Below, in pieces: positions 8,630 through 13,931 of a stretch of DNA of 13,931 bases; positions within the stretch are counted from its first letter, which is position 1; every line of letters starts with the position of its first letter. The notes below the pieces were generated by a model. It ran no database searches, was not told the DNA's origin, and worked only from the letters and a program-made list of their open reading frames with translations. This DNA is from Bacteroidales bacterium (lineage in GTDB: Bacteria > Bacteroidota > Bacteroidia > Bacteroidales > VadinHA17), in assembly GCA_003518245.1 (NCBI GenBank), contig DOZA01000140.1, positions 1 to 13,931 on the forward strand, read 5' to 3'. The position numbers and the translations under genes were made by a program.

Positions 8630-9115
8630 ATGGTAACATCTTATCTTGGTCTGGGCACAAATATGGGAGACAGGGCTGCTAATCTTACCAGTGTAATGAA
8701 GCGCCTTGCTTATCAATATGGTGATATAATAACGGTATCACCTGTGTATATATCAAAACCATGGGGTTATGAAAGCGATAATAATTTTTATAACCAGGTT
8801 ATTGAGATTAAGACCGGTATAGATGCTTTTGATTTACTAGAACTGGCAAAGGAAACGGAGAAACAAATGGGAAGGACGAAGATTATGAAGGCATATGCTG
8901 ACAGGATTATAGATATAGATATTTTATTTTATGGTAATGAGATTATCAGTAGCAGACCATTGATTATACCACACCCCCTGCTTCACAAGCGGATGTTTGT
9001 TTTACAGCCAATGTCAGATATAGCACCCGAATTTGTTCATCCTATCTTCAATAAAACTATTTCCGTGTTGATGAAAGAATGTAAGGCTGTCCCTTTAACA
9101 AAATTCCTCCATTAA
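8630..9115 (+). CDS. folK: 2-amino-4-hydroxy-6-hydroxymethyldihydropteridine pyrophosphokinase (HPPK)
   Basis: Transfers pyrophosphate from ATP to 6-hydroxymethyl-7,8-dihydropterin in folate synthesis (cytoplasm). 161 residues, normal for a stand-alone HPPK. Conserved features are the N-terminal YLGLGTNMGDR (5-15), the pterin-side SPVYISKPWGY (37-47), FYNQV (53-57), and the signature GRTK...DRIIDIDILFYG (81-102), with Mg-binding Asp95 and Asp97. IPHPLLHKRMFVLQPM (113-128) follows. No other folate gene is adjacent. The last codons and the stop sit inside an inverted repeat (9091-9119) that begins a repeat-like junction with radC, so the extreme C-terminus may be repeat-derived. Confidence 0.95.
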   Translation: MVTSYLGLGTNMGDRAANLTSVMKRLAYQYGDIITVSPVYISKPWGYESDNNFYNQVIEIKTGIDAFDLLELAKETEKQMGRTKIMKAYADRIIDIDILFYGNEIISSRPLIIPHPLLHKRMFVLQPMSDIAPEFVHPIFNKTISVLMKECKAVPLTKFLH

Positions 9116-9156
9116 AGGGGGATCCGGGTTACTTCACTCCTTCAAAAGGGGATCAT
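9091..9156. repeat. Repeat-like junction at the convergent folK/radC 3' ends
   Basis: CCCTTTAA (9091-9098) and TTAAAGGG (9112-9119) are a perfect 8-bp inverted repeat that straddles the folK stop. It is followed by two related blocks, AAAGGGGGATC (9114-9124) and TTCAAAAGGGGATC (9141-9154). The second block recurs as TTCAAAGGGGGATC next to the stop of the barrel-protein gene (near 10540-10553). No T-run follows, so a simple intrinsic terminator is not supported. It looks like a member of a dispersed intergenic repeat family. Confidence 0.55.
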
Positions 9157-9836
9157 AGGGCTCCACTATCGGCGTAGCTATAATACCCGTTATCGGTAAC
9201 TATTACATGGTCCAGGAGGCTTATATCAAAATAAGCTCCGGCTTCCTTGATCTTTTGTGTTATCCTGGTATCGGCCTCGCTGGGTTCGAGGTTACCGGAA
9301 GGATGGTTATGACAGATAATTATTGAAGAAGCGAGCAGTTCAATGGCTTTTTTGATTAGCAGCCTGATATCGGTTATGGTTCCGCTTATGCCTCCCTGGC
9401 TTAGTTTATGCCTGCTGAGTATTTTATTTGACCTGTTCAGGTAGAGCAGCCAGAATTCTTCATGCGCAAGGTCGGCAAGCAAAGGGTTGAATATGGTATA
9501 CACATCATTGCTTGACTTTATTTTTGCAGATTCAATTATCTCGGCTGATTTTCGGCGCCTGCCCAGCTCAAGAGCAGCCATGATATTAATAGCTTTGGCT
9601 GTGCCTATTCCCTTTAGTTTAACCAGGTCATGTATATCCAGCTTACCAAGCCGGTTAAGATTATTGGAGGCTATATTCAGTATTTCCCGGGCCAGATCAA
9701 CGGCCGATTTATCATTGCTTCCCGACCCGATAAGTATGGCGAGCAGCTCAGCATCACTAAGGCTTGAAATACCTTTGTAGAGGAGTTTTTCCCGGGGCCT
9801 GTCCTCCAGGGCCCAGTCTTTGATCTTTAATGACAT
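9153..9836 (-). CDS. radC: RadC-family JAMM/MPN domain protein
   Basis: 227 residues, the standard RadC (UPF0758) length. The N-terminal part carries a helix-hairpin-helix-like stretch (LVKLKGIGTAKA, 71-82). The C-terminal MPN domain has the complete zinc motif: Glu126 (AHEEFW), His176 and His178 in HNHPSG, Ser186 and Asp189. Despite the historical name, a DNA-repair role is not established; the fold is that of a metalloprotease/deubiquitinase-like enzyme. It is read towards folK, with a 37-nt gap between stops. A possible operator-like inverted repeat lies upstream (9855-9880), but I found no clean promoter. The ATG at 9834-9836 fits the usual MSLKIKDW start. Confidence 0.94.
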   Translation of the reverse strand: MSLKIKDWALEDRPREKLLYKGISSLSDAELLAILIGSGSNDKSAVDLAREILNIASNNLNRLGKLDIHDLVKLKGIGTAKAINIMAALELGRRRKSAEIIESAKIKSSNDVYTIFNPLLADLAHEEFWLLYLNRSNKILSRHKLSQGGISGTITDIRLLIKKAIELLASSIIICHNHPSGNLEPSEADTRITQKIKEAGAYFDISLLDHVIVTDNGYYSYADSGAL

Positions 9837-9854
9837 GCAGCAAAATTTTTATTC

Positions 9855-9880
9855 AAATGCAATTTAAGCAAAATGCATTT
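9855..9880. promoter_or_regulatory. Inverted repeat upstream of radC
   Basis: AAATGCA (9855-9861), 12 nt, TGCATTT (9874-9880); the right half is itself a 10-bp palindrome (AAATGCATTT, 9871-9880). It lies 18 nt upstream of the radC ATG, within the expected promoter zone, so it could be an operator. In A/T-rich sequence it could also be chance. Confidence 0.25.
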
Positions 9881-9885
9881 AAAAC

Positions 9886-9921
9886 AAAAAAAAGGCTGTC
9901 CCTTTACGGGCAGCCTTTTTT
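9886..9921 (-). terminator. Intrinsic terminator after rpsT
   Basis: On the minus strand, GGCTGCCC pairs with GGGACAGCC (one bulged base) around a short loop, followed by a run of eight T (from 9893 down to 9886). It starts about 20 nt after the rpsT stop. The plus strand also has a T-run on its other side, so it may work in both directions. Confidence 0.85.
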
Positions 9922-9939
9922 CAATGATCAAATCTTTTT

Positions 9940-10191
9940 CTAAAGACTATTCACATGCTTTGTAAGCGATGATTTAAGGTTTGCAGCCTTATTCTTATGA
10001 ATAATATTCTTTTTTACCAGTTTATCCAACATAGAAGACACTTTCGGGTAAAGCTCATTTGCTTCATCCTTATCGCTTGTTGCACGAAGTTTCTTCAGGC
10101 TGTTGCGCATAGTCTTAACATAATATTTATTATGCAGTCTCCTTTGCTCTCCCTGCCTGTTCCTTTTTTCTGCTGATTTGTGATTAGCCAT
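9940..10191 (-). CDS. rpsT: 30S ribosomal protein S20
   Basis: Primary 16S rRNA-binding protein of the small subunit. 83 residues, strongly basic, beginning [13 protein letters not shown], the typical S20 start, and helical throughout. The reading frame continues upstream to a GTG at 10279-10281, but that extension is translated from the tRNA-Glu gene and is not real. The ATG at 10189-10191 is 32 nt after the tRNA 3' end, with the promoter upstream of the tRNA and a terminator after the stop. rpsT and tRNA-Glu therefore appear to form one transcription unit. Confidence 0.97.
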   Translation of the reverse strand: MANHKSAEKRNRQGEQRRLHNKYYVKTMRNSLKKLRATSDKDEANELYPKVSSMLDKLVKKNIIHKNKAANLKSSLTKHVNSL

Positions 10192-10223
10192 TTTTAATAT
10201 TCTCCTGTATTTCAAAAAAATTG

Positions 10224-10295
10224 TACTCCGTAGGGGAATCGAACCCCTGCTACCAGGATGAAAACCTGGCGTCCTAACCACTAGACGAACGGAGC
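10224..10295 (-). tRNA. tRNA-Glu (anticodon UUC)
   Basis: 72-nt cloverleaf. The acceptor stem GCTCCGT pairs with ACGGAGT (G1 opposite U72 is a wobble pair) and the discriminator is A. The anticodon stem CCAGG/CCTGG encloses the loop TTTTCAT, giving anticodon TTC. The T-arm is AGGGG-TTCGAAT-CCCCT. The 3' CCA is not encoded (CAA follows). rpsT begins 32 nt downstream. Confidence 0.97.
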
Positions 10296-10324
10296 AAAGA
10301 GCTATCTTTTAAAGAAAGCGGATG

Positions 10325-10356
10325 CAAAGGAAATATTTTTTTTTGAATAAGGCAAA
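10325..10356 (-). promoter_or_regulatory. Predicted promoter for tRNA-Glu and rpsT
   Basis: Minus-strand TTTG (10353-10356), a 20-nt spacer, then TTCCTTTG (10325-10332), one mismatch to TAnnTTTG. Predicted start near 10318, about 23 nt before the mature tRNA 5' end. Confidence 0.6.
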
Positions 10357-10380
10357 TCTAATGTTGAAAAAGAGAGAAAT

Positions 10381-10552
10381 ATGGTTGCAAGTTCCGGGAT
10401 TCCGTGTTCTGGGCAACAATCATGGATAAGACAAGACTTAAGACTTTTGATTATCCATCACCCTTGTCATACTGTGAGTGACATTCCCCGTTGGCTCACT
10501 TTGTTCACCGAGCTCATCCCGAATGCTTCGGGATTCGGTTCAAAGGGGGATC
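10381..10552. repeat. Gene-free spacer with hairpins and dispersed-repeat sequence
   Basis: The spacer between the barrel-protein gene and the tRNA promoter carries no supported gene. It holds a perfect 8-bp hairpin, ATCCCGAA (10516-10523), TGC, TTCGGGAT (10527-10534). A wider GTGAG...CTCAC pair lies around 10473-10500. It ends in TTCAAAGGGGGATC, shared with the folK/radC junction. Neither hairpin has a T-run. From memory, GCTCAC/GAGCTC and CCCGAA-loop-TTCGGG pieces of this type recur between genes in Bacteroidota genomes; I could not verify copies elsewhere. Confidence 0.5.
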
Positions 10553-11017
10553 TTAGAAGACGTATCTTATTGAAAGCCCTCCATGGATGCCTCCCCAGCC
10601 TGTATATCCAATAAGATTTACGCTGGGCATTATATCGAGTGCAAGATTAAGTGGTATTTCATCAAAGGTATATTCAAGTCCAAGGGTAAAGTCAACGCCA
10701 AGAACAGAGGATACATCAGGGTCATCGATATAGCGGTTATTATCCCAGAAGCCTACGTGGGCTCCAAAACCCCAGTACCAATTTAGGCCTGGGTATTGTC
10801 CTGTCCAGTGTTCATTCTCATACAATCCTGTTATTACAAATCCTCCCCAGCTGCTGGCCAGTATACCTTCAACAGCATTGTTAGGGCCCAGGAAGTGTTT
10901 AATTGTTACCCCATACGGGAAACCTGCCCTGAGACCAAGACTGGTACGATAATCCTGGGCATTAACTGTTGTTCCCAGTATTAGCAGTGTAACGAATATT
11001 AATGTTAATTTCTTCAT
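10553..11017 (-). CDS. Small secreted outer-membrane beta-barrel-like protein
   Basis: 154 residues. A signal peptide covers about residues 1-20 (KKLTLIFVTLLILGTTVNA, cut before QDYR). The mature part alternates short hydrophobic/aromatic strands with glycine-rich turns (LGLRAGFPYGVTIKHFLG, NWYWGFGAHVGFW, FTLGLEYTF, GGLSIRYVF). It ends in phenylalanine, as expected for an outer-membrane barrel recognised by BAM. At about 134 mature residues, a barrel of about eight strands would fit. The specific function is unknown. It is probably monocistronic, with its own promoter (11063-11093) and a leader of about 40 nt rich in TAAA repeats. The stop codon is followed directly by the GATCCCCC repeat. 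Confidence 0.82.
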   Translation of the reverse strand: MKKLTLIFVTLLILGTTVNAQDYRTSLGLRAGFPYGVTIKHFLGPNNAVEGILASSWGGFVITGLYENEHWTGQYPGLNWYWGFGAHVGFWDNNRYIDDPDVSSVLGVDFTLGLEYTFDEIPLNLALDIMPSVNLIGYTGWGGIHGGLSIRYVF

Positions 11018-11062
11018 TATTCTTATTTATTTATTTAATAGAACGATGTTTAATAGAAGTGA

Positions 11063-11093
11063 CAATTATAACTAATTAAAGTTGCTTCTCAAA
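11063..11093 (-). promoter_or_regulatory. Predicted promoter for the barrel-protein gene
   Basis: Minus-strand TTTG (11090-11093), a 19-nt spacer, then TATAATTG (11063-11070), one mismatch to TAnnTTTG. Predicted start near 11057. Confidence 0.55.
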
Positions 11094-11102
11094 TATTTTT
11101 TA

Positions 11103-11387
11103 TCAAAATATAAGAAGGCTGAAAGCCATTACAGCCATTCCTGCAAGCAGTCCGTATATTGACAGGTGATGTTCACCATATTCCCTGGCGGCAGGCAGTA
11201 GTTCATCAAGAGATATAAAGACCATTATACCTGCTACCGATGCAAAAGGAAGTCCCCAAAGCTGTTCGTTCATAAAAGGCATTAATATTGCATAACCTAT
11301 TCCTGTCGAGAGACCGGCAAAGAGCGTCAGTAAAAAAGCATTCAATACAACAGGAAAATCCATATTACAATAGATTATTACAGTCAA
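11103..11387 (-). CDS. Internally deleted ZupT-like ZIP metal transporter (probable pseudogene, frame intact)
   Basis: 94 residues that match the two ends of a ZupT-type ZIP transporter. Residues 9-31 (MDFPVV...[13 protein letters not shown]) look like the first membrane segment. Residues 32-94 ([47 protein letters not shown]) look like the last two. Normal ZupT is about 260 residues, so about 170 are missing, including the two metal-binding helices with the HNFPEG and HNIPEG motifs. The join at Gly31/Tyr32 keeps the frame. Metal transport is therefore not expected; this is either a decayed gene, a recent deletion or an assembly collapse. The ATG at 11385-11387 overlaps the mpl stop (ATGA), but Met9 (11361-11363) matches usual ZupT starts better. 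Family assignment is strong; the interpretation of the gap is inference from memory of the family. Confidence 0.8.
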   Translation of the reverse strand: MTVIIYCNMDFPVVLNAFLLTLFAGLSTGIGYAILMPFMNEQLWGLPFASVAGIMVFISLDELLPAAREYGEHHLSIYGLLAGMAVMAFSLLIF

Positions 11388-12745
11388 TATTCAGTCAGTC
11401 CTTTTGCAAATGAATCAAGGTTGAAACCATTAAAATCACCTGAACTCATAAACAAATATACTGTATCAGGACCTGCTTCTTCATTAATTTTATTAAATAA
11501 TTCATCCGAATTATTGCTTACTATTATACTATCATTCCCAAATGATTGTTTTACCTGTTCTTTATCAAGTTCTGGAAGGTTTTTTATTTTAAGGGCATGA
11601 GGGTTATAGTAAACATATGCTTTATCTGCTTCATCAAGGCTCCCCTTATAGTTATTAATGAATTCTGTGTTCAGGCTGCTGTATGTATGAAGTTCAAGGC
11701 AGGCAATTAAATGGTGATGCGGATACCTGTCAGCCAGGGCATTAACAGTTGCCTTTACCTTGGATGGCGCATGGGCAAAATCAAGATATACGGCACAACT
11801 ATCACTGTTACTTATTTGCTGCATCCTTTTACCTGATCCTTTAAACTTGCCAATAGCACGATAAAAATCATCATCATTTATCCCCAGCTCATTGCATACT
11901 TTCAGGGCTGCACTGAGGTTTTGCATGTTATGCTCACCAAAAATTTCCATTTTCTGCACCCTGTTATGAGTGGCAGCAAAAAAACCCTTCTTATTCTGAA
12001 AGAAGCCATGAACGGAATAAGGTATCAATGTAATATCGTTCCTTGCTCCTTCTGCAATATCGTTAACCAGGGGATCATCACTAAAATATACCAGTTTCCC
12101 TTTTTTACAAATGGTATCGGCAAAAATGCGGAATTGCTCCAGGTAAATATCAAACGAAGGAAATACATTAATATGATCCCATGATATACCATTAATAACA
12201 GCAATATCTGCTTTATACAGGTGAAACTTCGGTCGACGGTCAATAGCCGAGCTGAGATATTCATCTCCTTCGAATATGGCTATTTCTGAATTATCCGACA
12301 GGTTAACCATAGTATCAAAACCATCAATATGTGATCCCACCATATAATCGAATTCTATTTCGCATGATCTGAGTATATGCATTACCATGGATGTAATGGT
12401 TGTCTTGCCATGGCTACCGCCTATGACAACCCTCTTTTTGTTCTTTGTTTGTTCGTACAGGTATTCAGGAAATGACTTTATTTCCAGTCCCATCTGCTGT
12501 GCTTTGAGCAGCTCTGGATTATCTTTGCGTGCATGCATTCCCAGGATGACCGTATCAATATCATTACTTATCTTATCAGGATACCATCCTCTTTCAGGAG
12601 GAAGGAGACCATATGATGTAAGCCTGCCGGCTGAAGGCTCAAATATCTCATCATCCGAACCGCTTACCCTGTGACCGTTTATGTGCAATACTATTGCGAG
12701 ATTATGCATAACAGCTCCACCAATGGCAATAAAATGTATCCTCAT
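11384..12745 (-). CDS. mpl: UDP-N-acetylmuramate:murein-peptide ligase, Mpl type (Mur ligase family)
   Basis: ATP-dependent attachment of recycled murein peptide (L-Ala-gamma-D-Glu-meso-Dap in the E. coli enzyme) to UDP-MurNAc, in the cytoplasm. 453 residues from the ATG at 12743-12745. The N-terminal Rossmann part is [17 protein letters not shown] with VSGSD (27-31). The Mur ATP-binding loop is GGSHGKTT (109-116). Metal/ATP residues lie in EGDEY (159-163), SWDHINVF (188-195) and [11 protein letters not shown] (270-280), and FKGSGKRMQ (301-309) and [10 protein letters not shown] follow. The N-terminus resembles Mpl more than MurC. The frame extends to a TTG at 12770-12772, but that lies upstream of the predicted -7 box, so the ATG is preferred. 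Its 3' end overlaps the ZupT remnant by 4 nt. Confidence 0.9.
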   Translation of the reverse strand: MRIHFIAIGGAVMHNLAIVLHINGHRVSGSDDEIFEPSAGRLTSYGLLPPERGWYPDKISNDIDTVILGMHARKDNPELLKAQQMGLEIKSFPEYLYEQTKNKKRVVIGGSHGKTTITSMVMHILRSCEIEFDYMVGSHIDGFDTMVNLSDNSEIAIFEGDEYLSSAIDRRPKFHLYKADIAVINGISWDHINVFPSFDIYLEQFRIFADTICKKGKLVYFSDDPLVNDIAEGARNDITLIPYSVHGFFQNKKGFFAATHNRVQKMEIFGEHNMQNLSAALKVCNELGINDDDFYRAIGKFKGSGKRMQQISNSDSCAVYLDFAHAPSKVKATVNALADRYPHHHLIACLELHTYSSLNTEFINNYKGSLDEADKAYVYYNPHALKIKNLPELDKEQVKQSFGNDSIIVSNNSDELFNKINEEAGPDTVYLFMSSGDFNGFNLDSFAKGLTEY

Positions 12746-12759
12746 AAGAGATTTTTGTA

Positions 12760-12789
12760 CAAAATTACCCAATTAAACGATTTATCAAC
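12760..12789 (-). promoter_or_regulatory. Predicted promoter for mpl
   Basis: Minus-strand TAATTTTG (12760-12767) is an exact TAnnTTTG match; GTTG lies 18 nt further upstream (12786-12789). The predicted start is about 9 nt before the ATG, a very short leader. It is back to back with the promoter of the divergent hydrolase gene. Confidence 0.5.
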
Positions 12790-12808
12790 TCCACAATTAA
12801 ACAAATCA

Positions 12809-12840
12809 TTTTATATCTCTGTTTATGCTTTGTATATTTG
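12809..12840 (+). promoter_or_regulatory. Predicted promoter for the MBL-fold hydrolase gene
   Basis: TTTT (12809-12812), a 20-nt spacer, then TATATTTG (12833-12840), an exact TAnnTTTG match. The predicted start near 12847 lies downstream of an in-frame ATG at 12825, which therefore cannot be used from this promoter. Confidence 0.55.
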
Positions 12841-12857
12841 ATAAAAAATTTTACTGT

Positions 12858-13697
12858 ATGAAATTGTCACCGGTACATATATCCAATTTCAAAGTTGATG
12901 GGGGTTCTATGTTCGGGGTGGTACCAAAGGTATTATGGAGTAAAAAATCCCCCGCCGATGAGGATAATCTGATAAATCTTGCTTTACGATCTCTCGTCGT
13001 TGAGAATGGAACTAATATAATCCTCATTGACAATGGATGGGGCGATAAGCAGAGTCGGAAATTTTTCAGGCATGTGCACCTGAATGGTGGAGACGGACTG
13101 GAAGGAGGACTTAGAAAAGCAGGGTATAGTCTGGAAGACATAACGGATGTGGTACTTACACACCTGCATGCTGATCATTGTGGAGGAGGGGTGAAGAAAG
13201 CTGATAATGGGAAGGGATATGAAATGGTCTTTTCTAATGCAAGATACTGGGTTAGCAGGCAGCAGTGGAACTGGGCAATAAAATCAAATCCAAGAGAAGC
13301 AGATAGTTTTCTTGAAGAAAACCTTTTGCCTATGATGGAAAAGAGCAAGCTTCATATGGTGGAAAATGAAGATAAGCTGTTTGAAGATTTTTCAGTGAAG
13401 ATTGTAAATGGTCATACCCCGGGACAATTAATACCTGTAATAGATTATAAGGGAACGAAACTGGTATATGTTGCTGACCTGATACCAACAGTTGCACACA
13501 TACCATTATTGTGGAATATGAGTTATGATCTTGACCAGCTGACAACCATCGAAGAGAAAAGAGAAATACTCGAAGAATCACTGGCAAATAACTACATACT
13601 CTTTTTCGAGCACGATGTTTTCAACGAGTGCTGCACCCTGAAGGATACTCCCAAAGGCATCAGGGAGAACAGGCTGATGAGGTTCAGTGATATATAG
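12858..13697 (+). CDS. Metallo-beta-lactamase-fold hydrolase
   Basis: 279 residues, cytoplasmic (no signal peptide). The complete dinuclear metal site is present: His102, His104, Asp106 and His107 in THLHADHCGG, His186 in NGHTPGQ, Asp207 in VADL, and His252 in FFEHD. The pattern and length resemble the lactonase-like/YtnP-like part of the superfamily, but the substrate cannot be told from sequence; lactone or ester hydrolysis is only a possibility. The start is placed at ATG 12858 (MKLSPVHISNFKVDGGSMFG). An earlier in-frame ATG at 12825 would add 11 residues but lies within the predicted promoter. It is monocistronic, divergent from mpl, and faces the gene at the right-hand edge. Confidence 0.9.
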   Translation: MKLSPVHISNFKVDGGSMFGVVPKVLWSKKSPADEDNLINLALRSLVVENGTNIILIDNGWGDKQSRKFFRHVHLNGGDGLEGGLRKAGYSLEDITDVVLTHLHADHCGGGVKKADNGKGYEMVFSNARYWVSRQQWNWAIKSNPREADSFLEENLLPMMEKSKLHMVENEDKLFEDFSVKIVNGHTPGQLIPVIDYKGTKLVYVADLIPTVAHIPLLWNMSYDLDQLTTIEEKREILEESLANNYILFFEHDVFNECCTLKDTPKGIRENRLMRFSDI

Positions 13698-13754
13698 GGT
13701 TGAGAGGGTTGAGCGCCCCGGGAACTATTTCATAATTCTGAGCTCTGAGCTCTG
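13697..13754. repeat. Two short tandem repeats between convergent genes
   Basis: GGGTTGAG occurs twice at a 9-nt period (13697-13713), starting with the last base of the hydrolase stop codon. CTGAGCT occurs twice at a 7-nt period plus a partial third copy (13738-13754), ending 3 nt before the stop of the opposing gene. These could vary in copy number by slippage. No hairpin-T-run terminator is visible between the two genes. Confidence 0.6.
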
Positions 13755-13756
13755 TG

Positions 13757-13931
13757 CTATTGTACCTCTATCTCAAATATCTCATGCCTGTCAAGGTTTT
13801 TCCAGTAAAGAATGGTTTTCTGCCTTACAAGCTCCCAGTAGATATTGCTGTCGAGGCCATAGATATAACTGATCTCTTTCAGTTCATTACGTATTTCACC
13901 GGATAATTCCGCATTAAGTTTTATCCTTATT
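13757..13931 (-). CDS. C-terminal fragment of an unrecognised protein (runs off the window)
   Basis: A minus-strand frame is open from the window edge to a TAG at 13757-13759, giving 57 residues. It has a charged, helix-prone stretch (AELSGEIRNELKEISYIYG) and then WELVRQKTILYWKNLDRHEIFEIEVQ at the end. Composition looks like real protein, and the convergent layout with the hydrolase gene fits. The 7-nt tandem repeat begins just past the stop. I do not recognise the family. The overlapping plus-strand frame (13687-13872) has no protein-like features. Confidence 0.6.
   Translation of the reverse strand, partial: IRIKLNAELSGEIRNELKEISYIYGLDSNIYWELVRQKTILYWKNLDRHEIFEIEVQ

Noticed and set aside
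8339..8716. 125-codon minus-strand open frame across the sppA/folK spacer
   Set aside because: It overlaps sppA out of frame and folK in antisense, and has no recognisable features.
10192..10281. Upstream GTG extension of rpsT by 30 codons
   Set aside because: The extra residues are translated from the tRNA-Glu gene; the typical S20 start MANHKSAEK is at 10191.
10516..10534. Perfect 8-bp hairpin as a terminator for the barrel-protein gene
   Set aside because: No T-run follows on either strand; it fits better as part of the dispersed repeat.
10381..10614. 77-codon plus-strand open frame in the spacer before the barrel-protein gene
   Set aside because: Most of it is repeat sequence, it overlaps the end of the barrel-protein gene on the other strand, and the product has no protein-like features.
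12746..12772. TTG start for mpl, nine codons upstream
   Set aside because: It lies upstream of the predicted -7 box, and the Rossmann fold starts right at the ATG at 12745.
13687..13872. 61-codon plus-strand open frame after the hydrolase gene
   Set aside because: It is antisense to a better minus-strand frame and passes through the tandem repeats.
1..13931. Phage, insertion sequence, CRISPR, toxin-antitoxin or other defence system
   Set aside because: No integrase, transposase, Cas, restriction or toxin genes, no spaced direct repeats, and no duplicated tRNA end beside the tRNA-Glu gene that would mark an integration site.

Overview
The window looks like chromosomal core sequence from a member of the Bacteroidota, probably Bacteroidales-like. 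Gene content points there: a secreted lamin-tail-domain protein with a FlgD/CHU_C-like C-terminus, and the cluster sppA-lpxK-punA. Several genes are preceded by close matches to the Bacteroidota promoter (TTTG, about 20 nt, TAnnTTTG), A/T-rich leaders and no clear Shine-Dalgarno sequences. No phage, insertion sequence, CRISPR array or defence system is visible.

Layout. (1) 1-982, minus: aspartate-semialdehyde dehydrogenase (asd), cut at its C-terminus by the window edge. (2) 1068-3692, plus: a large secreted multidomain protein. (3) 3686-8514, minus: a tight operon sppA > lpxK > punA > Fsr-like MFS transporter, with overlaps of 1 and 29 nt and a gap of 8 nt. Its last gene overlaps the end of the secreted-protein gene tail to tail. 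(4) 8630-9115, plus: folK, converging on radC (9153-9836, minus). (5) 9886-10295, minus: tRNA-Glu(UUC) and rpsT in one transcription unit, with a clear promoter in front and a hairpin-plus-T-run terminator behind. (6) 10296-10552: a repeat-bearing spacer. (7) 10553-11017, minus: a small outer-membrane barrel protein. (8) 11103-12745, minus: an Mpl-type muropeptide ligase, with a short reading frame at its 3' end that is a ZupT-type metal transporter lacking its whole middle. (9) 12858-13697, plus: a metallo-beta-lactamase-fold hydrolase, divergent from mpl. (10) 13757-13931, minus: the C-terminal end of an unrecognised gene.

Much of the content concerns the cell envelope: lipid A 4'-kinase (LpxK), murein peptide recycling (Mpl), signal-peptide degradation (SppA), the diaminopimelate/lysine supply (Asd), an outer-membrane barrel and an exported adhesin-like protein. 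The rest is housekeeping (folate, purine salvage, ribosomal protein S20, RadC).

I found no convincing new biological system. The points most worth a second look are the in-frame ZupT deletion, a GATCCCC-type repeat placed exactly at gene 3' ends, an Asp in the purine-binding position of the purine nucleoside phosphorylase, and a very stable hairpin inside the secreted-protein gene.
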